From Oscillospiraceae bacterium (lineage in GTDB: Bacteria > Bacillota_A > Clostridia > Oscillospirales > Oscillospiraceae), in assembly GCA_017396725.1 (NCBI GenBank), contig JAFQLA010000238.1, forward strand, positions 1 to 9,570: a stretch of 9,570 bases of DNA. The letters run 5' to 3'. Made by a program: the position numbers and the translations under genes. This document shows positions 4,834 to 9,570 of the stretch, piece by piece. The notes beneath the pieces were generated by a model. It worked only from the letters and a program-made list of their open reading frames with translations. It made no database searches and was not told the DNA's origin. Position 1 is the first letter of the stretch. Each line of letters begins with the position of its first letter.

Positions 4834-7485
4834 ATGAAAATGATGGTACTGGATGGCAACAGCATTGTAAACCGCGCGTTTTACGGTGTGCGCACTATGC
4901 TGCAGACCCGTGACGGGCTTTATACCAATGCGATTTTCGGCTTTTTGAATATCCTTACCCGCTTTTTGGAAGAGGAGAAGCCGGAGGCGCTTTGCGTTAC
5001 CTTTGACCTCCATGCGCCCACTTTCCGCCATAAAATGTATGCTGAGTACAAGGCGGGCCGTCATGCCATGCCGGAAGAGCTGCGGATGCAGATCCCTGTT
5101 CTCAAGGATGTGCTGCGGGAGATGAATGTGCCTTATTTTGAAAAAGAAGGCTATGAAGCGGACGATCTTCTGGGCACCGTTTCCCGCCGCTGCGAGGCAG
5201 CAGGCTGGGAATGCGTGGTGGTGACGGGGGATAAGGACGCGCTGCAGCTGATCACCGATAAGACCAAGGTGAAGCTGGTGACTACCGCTATGGGCAGCAG
5301 CATGTCCCGTGACATGACCCCTGAGAGCTTCTTTGCCGAATATGGATTTGAACCCATCCATATGATCGACCTCAAGGCGCTGATGGGGGATAATTCCGAC
5401 CACCTTATGGGCGTGCCCGGCGTGGGGGAAAAGACGGCGAAGGATCTTATCACCAAGTACCGCAGTATTGAAACGATTTATGAAAAGCTGCCGGAGATCG
5501 ATGCCAAGCCCGGCGTTATCAAAAAACTGACGGAGGGGGAAAAGAGCGCGCGGGATACGTACTATCTTGCCACCATCGTCACCGATGTGCCCGGATTTGC
5601 CTTCGTGCCGGAAGACGCACTGCGCCGCGAGCCCAAAGAGGGGCTTTATGATCTCTTCTTGCGTCTGGAGTTTACCAAGCTCATTGAAAAGTTCGGTCTC
5701 GCGCCCAAAGAGGCGGAAGAGGCGCAGATGGACTGCACGGTGACGGTAAAGCAGGTGAAAACGGCAGAGGATGCCGAAGAGTGCCTTGCCCTTTGGCGCC
5801 AGGCGGAGTATGTCACGCTTCTTGCGCTGGAGGATCTTTCCGGCGTGATGGTGGATTGCGATGAAGGCGGCGGAAAGGCCTCTTCCGCGGAACTGTTCTT
5901 TGCCCGCTATGAGGGGGACTGGAACGAACTGCTCCGCGCATTGTTCTCCTCCGATATCAAAAAAGTGAGTCACAATGTAAAAGACCTCACCCGAACCCTT
6001 CTGGAAAACGGACTTCCCGCAGAGGGCTTTGTGTTCGATACAGCACTTGCTGCCTATCTTCTGGATGCTACGGCAGGAAGCTACGATATCGATAAGCTCT
6101 TTGTTTCTTATTTCAACAGTAAGCTCCCCAAGGCGGCGCATCTCCTGCCGGATGCCTTTTCCATGGTGGGGGATACGCTGGAGGCGGAAACTGCCTTCCA
6201 TTGCTATACCTCCGCGGTGGATGCGCTCTATGAGAAACTGAAAAAGGAACTGGAGGAAAATAACCTCCTTGCGCTCCACGATGAGATGGAATTGCCCCTT
6301 TGCCGCGTGCTGGCAGAGATGGAATGCAGCGGCTTGCGGGTAGACGCGGGCGAACTGCAGCGCTTTGGCGAGGAGATGGCGGTGCTGATCGAAAAGACGG
6401 AAAAAGCCATCTTTGAAGCTGCCGGCGGCAAGTTCAACATCAATTCTCCCAAGCAGCTGGGAGAGATCCTCTTTGAAAAAATGGGGATCCCGCCGGTGAA
6501 AAAGACCAAGACGGGTTACTCCACCAGCGCCGATGTGCTGGAAAAGCTGCGCTATACCTATCCCATCGTGGATGATATTCTTTCCTATCGCCAGTATACC
6601 AAGCTGAAAAGCACCTATGTGGACGGCCTTTTGAAGGAGATCGGCCCCGATGGGCGGATCCACACCCGATTCCAGATGACGGTGACTGCCACGGGCCGCC
6701 TTTCCTCCACCGAACCCAATCTGCAGAATATTCCCACCCGCACCGAGCTTGGCAGCGGTATTCGCCGCATGTTTATCCCCGAAAACGGCTCGGTTTTTGT
6801 GGATGCGGACTATTCCCAGATCGAGCTGCGCCTCCTTGCCCACATTTCGGGGGATGAAGCTATGCAGCAGGCCTTTTTGTCGGGTGAGGACATCCATTCC
6901 ACCACAGCGGCCCATGTCTTTGGCGTGGAGCCGGGCCAGGTGACAAGCGCCATGCGCCGCAGCGCCAAGGCGGTGAATTTCGGTATTGTGTACGGTATTT
7001 CGCCTTTCTCCCTCTCGCAGGATATCGGCGTCAGCGTCAGCGAGGCCAAGGCGTATATGGAAAGCTATTTTGCCAAGTTCAGCGGCGTCCGTCAGTATAT
7101 GACGGATGTGGTGGAGCAGGCAAAGGAAACCGGCTTTGTGGAGACGGTGTATCACCGCCGCCGCGCACTGCCCGAGCTGAAATCTTCCAACTTTAATATG
7201 CGCTCTTTCGGTGAGCGTGTAGCTTTGAATATGCCCATTCAGGGCACGGCCGCGGATATCATGAAGCTTGCCATGCTCCGTGCGTGGGAAGCGCTGCGGC
7301 GTGAACTTCCCGAGGCAAAGCTGGTGCTGCAGGTGCACGATGAACTCATTGTGGAGTGCCCCGCCGCACAGGCGGAGGCGGCAGCCAAGCTTCTGGCCCG
7401 GGAAATGGAGCAGGTGGCAAAGCTCTCCGTGCCTTTGACGGCGGAAGCCCATTGGGGCAGCAACTGGCTGGAGGCCAAGGGATGA
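4834..7485 (+). CDS. polA: DNA polymerase I (5'-3' exonuclease plus polymerase; proofreading domain degenerate)
   Basis: An 883-residue family A polymerase for Okazaki-fragment maturation and repair. The N-terminal 5' nuclease domain (about 1-290) has its metal-binding acids in EADD (108-111), TGDKD (131-135) and GDNSD (185-189), and a DNA-binding HhH at GVPGVGEKT (193-201). The polymerase domain has motif A DYSQIELR (D659, E664), the O-helix RRSAKAVNFGIVYG (R708, K712, F716, Y720) and motif C VHDE (D836). The middle 3'-5' exonuclease fold (about 310-490) lacks the catalytic DxE: the corresponding stretch reads TLLALED, and the ExoIII YxxxD is also lost (YTSAVD). Proofreading is therefore probably absent, as in Taq and Bacillus Pol I. 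GGAGG at 4821-4825 sets the start. The stop overlaps the next gene's start (ATGA). Confidence 0.97.
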   Translation: MKMMVLDGNSIVNRAFYGVRTMLQTRDGLYTNAIFGFLNILTRFLEEEKPEALCVTFDLHAPTFRHKMYAEYKAGRHAMPEELRMQIPVLKDVLREMNVPYFEKEGYEADDLLGTVSRRCEAAGWECVVVTGDKDALQLITDKTKVKLVTTAMGSSMSRDMTPESFFAEYGFEPIHMIDLKALMGDNSDHLMGVPGVGEKTAKDLITKYRSIETIYEKLPEIDAKPGVIKKLTEGEKSARDTYYLATIVTDVPGFAFVPEDALRREPKEGLYDLFLRLEFTKLIEKFGLAPKEAEEAQMDCTVTVKQVKTAEDAEECLALWRQAEYVTLLALEDLSGVMVDCDEGGGKASSAELFFARYEGDWNELLRALFSSDIKKVSHNVKDLTRTLLENGLPAEGFVFDTALAAYLLDATAGSYDIDKLFVSYFNSKLPKAAHLLPDAFSMVGDTLEAETAFHCYTSAVDALYEKLKKELEENNLLALHDEMELPLCRVLAEMECSGLRVDAGELQRFGEEMAVLIEKTEKAIFEAAGGKFNINSPKQLGEILFEKMGIPPVKKTKTGYSTSADVLEKLRYTYPIVDDILSYRQYTKLKSTYVDGLLKEIGPDGRIHTRFQMTVTATGRLSSTEPNLQNIPTRTELGSGIRRMFIPENGSVFVDADYSQIELRLLAHISGDEAMQQAFLSGEDIHSTTAAHVFGVEPGQVTSAMRRSAKAVNFGIVYGISPFSLSQDIGVSVSEAKAYMESYFAKFSGVRQYMTDVVEQAKETGFVETVYHRRRALPELKSSNFNMRSFGERVALNMPIQGTAADIMKLAMLRAWEALRRELPEAKLVLQVHDELIVECPAAQAEAAAKLLAREMEQVAKLSVPLTAEAHWGSNWLEAKG

Positions 7486-8351
7486 AGCGGCTGACGGTGC
7501 TTTTAGGGGTAGCGGGAGTGTCCCTTTCGGCTATCTTTGTGCGCTATTCCACGGCGCCCTCCATGGTGCTGGTTTTTTACAGAGTGTTCTTTGCCGCGTG
7601 CCTTCTTTTGCCTGCGGTGCTGCTGAAGCACCGCGCTGAGCTCAAGGCGCTGGGGGTGGGGAAGATCGCTTGGTGTCTTCTCAGCGGCGTATTTCTCGGT
7701 TTTCATTTTGCCGCGTATTTTGAATCCCTGCGCTTTACATCCATCGCGTCCTCCGTGGTGCTGGTGGATACGGAAGTGTTCTTCGTGGCGCTGGGGAGCC
7801 TGGTGCTTTTAAAAAGAAGGATCCCCCGCAAGGCCTGGGTCGCTATTTTCCTCACCTTTGCCGGCAGCGCGGTGATAGCCATGGCGGATACAGCCGCGGG
7901 CGCGGATGCGCTGCGGGGAGATATCCTTGCCCTCGGCGGCGCGTTTTTGATGGCGATTTATACCCTCATCGGTGCGGCGGTACGAAAAGAGATCTCTGCC
8001 ACGGTCTATACTTTTTTAGTCTATCTCTCCGCTGCGGCAACTGCCGCGGTGGTGACGGCGGCGCAGAAGGTACCCTTTACGGGGCACGGTGCCGTCAATT
8101 ATCTCACGGCCTTGGGTATGGCGATTTTCTGTACCCTTCTGGGCCACAGCGTTTTCAGCTGGGGCCTTAAATATCTGCCCCCGGCCTTTATCTCCACAGT
8201 GAAGCTGCTGGAGCCGGTGTTGGCCTCCGTATGGGGCCTTTTGGTTTTCGGCGAGGTGCCGGCTCTTACGGTGGCGCTGGGCGGCGTGGTGGTCATTGCG
8301 GGCATTGCCCTGTACAGCCGCATTGCGGCAGAGGAAAAGAGTGAGGAGTGA
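7482..8351 (+). CDS. EamA/DMT-superfamily permease
   Basis: A 289-residue inner-membrane protein with about ten hydrophobic helices in two EamA repeats (roughly 1-130 and 140-280). Visible family features are the N-terminal SAIFVRYSTAPSMVLVFYRVFFAA segment, the paired loops SIASSVVLVDTEVFFVALGS and LPPAFISTVKLLEPVLASVWG, and the GEVP turn before the last helices. DMT proteins export or exchange metabolites such as amino acids and cofactors; the substrate here cannot be told. The ATG overlaps the polA stop by four bases, and GGAGG at 7470-7474 lies within the end of polA, so translation is probably coupled. The start at 7482 is preferred over an upstream frame-open start because it begins directly before the first helix. 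rimI follows after 4 bases. Confidence 0.9.
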   Translation: MKRLTVLLGVAGVSLSAIFVRYSTAPSMVLVFYRVFFAACLLLPAVLLKHRAELKALGVGKIAWCLLSGVFLGFHFAAYFESLRFTSIASSVVLVDTEVFFVALGSLVLLKRRIPRKAWVAIFLTFAGSAVIAMADTAAGADALRGDILALGGAFLMAIYTLIGAAVRKEISATVYTFLVYLSAAATAAVVTAAQKVPFTGHGAVNYLTALGMAIFCTLLGHSVFSWGLKYLPPAFISTVKLLEPVLASVWGLLVFGEVPALTVALGGVVVIAGIALYSRIAAEEKSEE

Positions 8352-8355
8352 AATC

Positions 8356-8877
8356 ATGGAAGAAAACAAACTGCGTGTGCGGATCGTTCCCATGAACGCG
8401 GATCATCTTGACGAGGTGGCAGAGCTGGAGCGCATCTGTTTCTCTGTGCCCTGGTCCCGCAAGATGCTGGCAGAGGAACTGGAAAACCAGTGCGCTGCTT
8501 TTCTGGTGGCTGAGGATGCCGCCAGCGGAAAGGTGATGGGTTATGCCGGGCTTCTGGTGGCGGCAGATGAAGGCTATATCACCAATGTTGCCGTTTTCCC
8601 CGAGGCCCGTCAGCAGGGGATCGCATCTCAGCTCATCGATGTATTCATCCGTTTTGCCAAGGGCAATCATCTGGCCTTCCTTACCCTTGAGGTGCGCCCC
8701 AGCAATATGGCGGCTATCATCCTTTACGGCCGCAAGGGTTTCCGCAGCGTAGGCCGCCGCAAGAACTATTACGATCATCCTAAGGAAGACGCTATCATCA
8801 TGACCCTCTATTTTGATGAAGAAGGAAATGAAGTCATCACCGATGTTACCGATGGAATTACGGACGCTGACGCTTGA
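8356..8877 (+). CDS. rimI: Ribosomal protein S18-alanine N-acetyltransferase RimI
   Basis: A 173-residue GNAT enzyme expected to acetylate the N-terminal alanine of ribosomal protein S18 using acetyl-CoA. The acetyl-CoA-binding turn is RQQGIA (85-90). The RimI signature follows: LEVRPSN with E112, then LYGRKGF with Y124; these are spaced like the catalytic Glu and Tyr of E. coli RimI (12 residues apart). The conserved RRKNYYDHPKEDAIIM segment closes the domain. An acidic tail of about 20 residues ([19 protein letters not shown]) runs past the usual end of RimI and overlaps the next gene. GAGGAG at 8343-8348 sets the start. In many Bacillota rimI sits with tsaE, tsaB and tsaD; here only tsaD is nearby, after an intervening GNAT gene. 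Confidence 0.92.
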   Translation: MEENKLRVRIVPMNADHLDEVAELERICFSVPWSRKMLAEELENQCAAFLVAEDAASGKVMGYAGLLVAADEGYITNVAVFPEARQQGIASQLIDVFIRFAKGNHLAFLTLEVRPSNMAAIILYGRKGFRSVGRRKNYYDHPKEDAIIMTLYFDEEGNEVITDVTDGITDADA

Positions 8878-9463
8878 GGAACTGCGTAAGGCTTATGAAA
8901 AAGACCTTCGCGCTGCCTTTCCCGTAAATGAGCTTCGCCCGCTGGAGGTGCTGGAGCGCCTTTGTGAAGACGGCGTTTACGAACCGCTGGCCCTTTTTGA
9001 AAAGGGTGAACCTATAGGTTATGCTTTCTTGTGGAAGGATGCCGATGGTTACATGCTCTTTGACTATCTGGCAGTTACCGAGAGCCGCCGCGGCAGCGGT
9101 CTTGGAACAAAGATCCTGCACGCAGTGCTGCGGCACTGCGCTGCGGCGCCGGCTGTATTCGGTGAGGTGGAAGCGCCCTTGGGCGCGGATACCGCGCAGG
9201 ATGCCGCCATTTGCCGCCGCCTTGCTTTTTATGAGAGAAACGGCATCGTAAAGCAGGGCTATGACTGCGCGCTCTTTGGCGTTTACTATCATGTGATGGG
9301 CAGTGTCCGACCGGAGGTGAGCCGGGAGGATCTGATGGCGCATCACATTGCGTTTTACAAAAATCACCTCTCCGCGGAGCGATTTGCCCGCTTTATTCAG
9401 ATCCCGGTGTTTCCGGGGGATAAGATCAAGCCTTTTGAGGAAGAGACGGAGGCAGACTCATGA
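8852..9463 (+). CDS. GNAT-family N-acetyltransferase, unknown substrate
   Basis: About 203 residues with one GNAT domain. The pattern is [19 protein letters not shown], in which RRGSGLG (79-85) is the acetyl-CoA pyrophosphate-binding loop; FGEVEAP and LAFYERNGI give the following strand and helix. A region with YHVMG and a C-terminal helical extension (about 150-203) lies beyond the core domain. The substrate is not predictable. The start is uncertain: 8852 gives the family-like [11 protein letters not shown], but ATGs at 8843, 8828 and 8816 are in frame, and the nearest purine-rich site (AAGGAA, 8822-8827) is not ideally spaced for any of them. All options overlap the end of rimI in another frame, suggesting translational coupling. 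Its stop overlaps the tsaD start. Confidence 0.85.
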   Translation: MELRTLTLEELRKAYEKDLRAAFPVNELRPLEVLERLCEDGVYEPLALFEKGEPIGYAFLWKDADGYMLFDYLAVTESRRGSGLGTKILHAVLRHCAAAPAVFGEVEAPLGADTAQDAAICRRLAFYERNGIVKQGYDCALFGVYYHVMGSVRPEVSREDLMAHHIAFYKNHLSAERFARFIQIPVFPGDKIKPFEEETEADS

Positions 9464-9570
9464 AAATTCTTGCTTTTGAATCCACTTGCGATGAAACCGC
9501 GGTAGCCGTGGTGGAGGATGGACGGCGCGTCCTTTCCGACGCGATCCTTTCTCAGGCGGATATGCACGCC
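9460..9570 (+). CDS. tsaD: tRNA N6-adenosine threonylcarbamoyltransferase TsaD, N-terminal part
   Basis: The first 37 codons of tsaD, cut by the window edge. TsaD (Kae1/YgjD family) transfers threonylcarbamoyl from its AMP adduct to A37 of tRNAs reading ANN codons, together with TsaB and TsaE. The N-terminus [21 protein letters not shown] is the highly conserved ASKHA nucleotide-binding start of the family, followed by the SQADMHA segment that normally precedes the YGGVVPE motif. The HxxxH metal site lies beyond the window. The ATG overlaps the preceding stop (ATGA) and GGAGG at 9448-9452 is 7 bases upstream. Confidence 0.96.
   Translation, partial: MKILAFESTCDETAVAVVEDGRRVLSDAILSQADMHA

Noticed and set aside
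4777..7452. 891-codon open frame on the minus strand across polA
   Set aside because: It is antisense to an unmistakable polA. The predicted protein is rich in His, Arg and Leu with no recognisable domain, as expected from the codon-position bias of the sense gene.

Overview
The window looks like a chromosomal segment of a moderately GC-rich anaerobic member of the Bacillota, probably a Clostridia-type gut bacterium. This lineage call is inference. It rests on clostridial-looking gene content (selenium genes, a DacA-type carboxypeptidase, a comEA-polA-rimI-tsaD run), strong purine-rich Shine-Dalgarno sites, SigA-type promoters and short intergenic gaps. I see no mobile element, CRISPR array, tRNA or rRNA gene, and no prophage remnant.

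Region 1 (1-2759, plus strand) is a selenium-metabolism locus. It holds the 3' end of selD (selenide, water dikinase), a LysR-type regulator 16 bases downstream, then a YedE-type membrane permease and a stand-alone TusA-like CPxP protein. The last two genes are nearly contiguous and surely one transcript. SelD makes selenophosphate. The YedE/TusA-like pair is expected to bring selenium (or a related sulfur species) into the cell and hand it on, and the LysR protein is the likely regulator. The 132-base gap before yedE holds a good SigA-type promoter whose -10 box sits inside a 37-base palindrome, which also looks like the terminator of the upstream selD-lysR transcript. yedE and tusA use a much narrower codon set than their neighbours, suggesting high expression.

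Region 2 (2760-2879) holds two consecutive stem-loop terminators. The second is bidirectional and separates the plus-strand selenium operon from the convergent dacA.

Region 3 (2880-4427) holds dacA on the minus strand, a membrane-anchored D-Ala-D-Ala carboxypeptidase (penicillin-binding protein). A 189-base intergenic region follows, with candidate promoters for dacA and comEA that appear to point across each other.

Region 4 (4428-9570, plus strand) is a tightly packed housekeeping run: a short ComEA-like helix-hairpin-helix protein, DNA polymerase I with a degenerate proofreading domain, an EamA/DMT-family transporter, RimI N-acetyltransferase, a second GNAT acetyltransferase, and the start of tsaD (tRNA t6A synthesis), cut by the window end. 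Stop and start codons overlap at polA/eamA and gnat/tsaD, and rimI/gnat also overlap, so these genes are probably co-transcribed and translationally coupled.

Most of the window is ordinary. The parts most worth a second look are the yedE promoter/terminator palindrome, the YedE plus single-domain TusA pairing, and the apparently overlapping dacA and comEA leaders. I do not see convincing evidence for a wholly new system.
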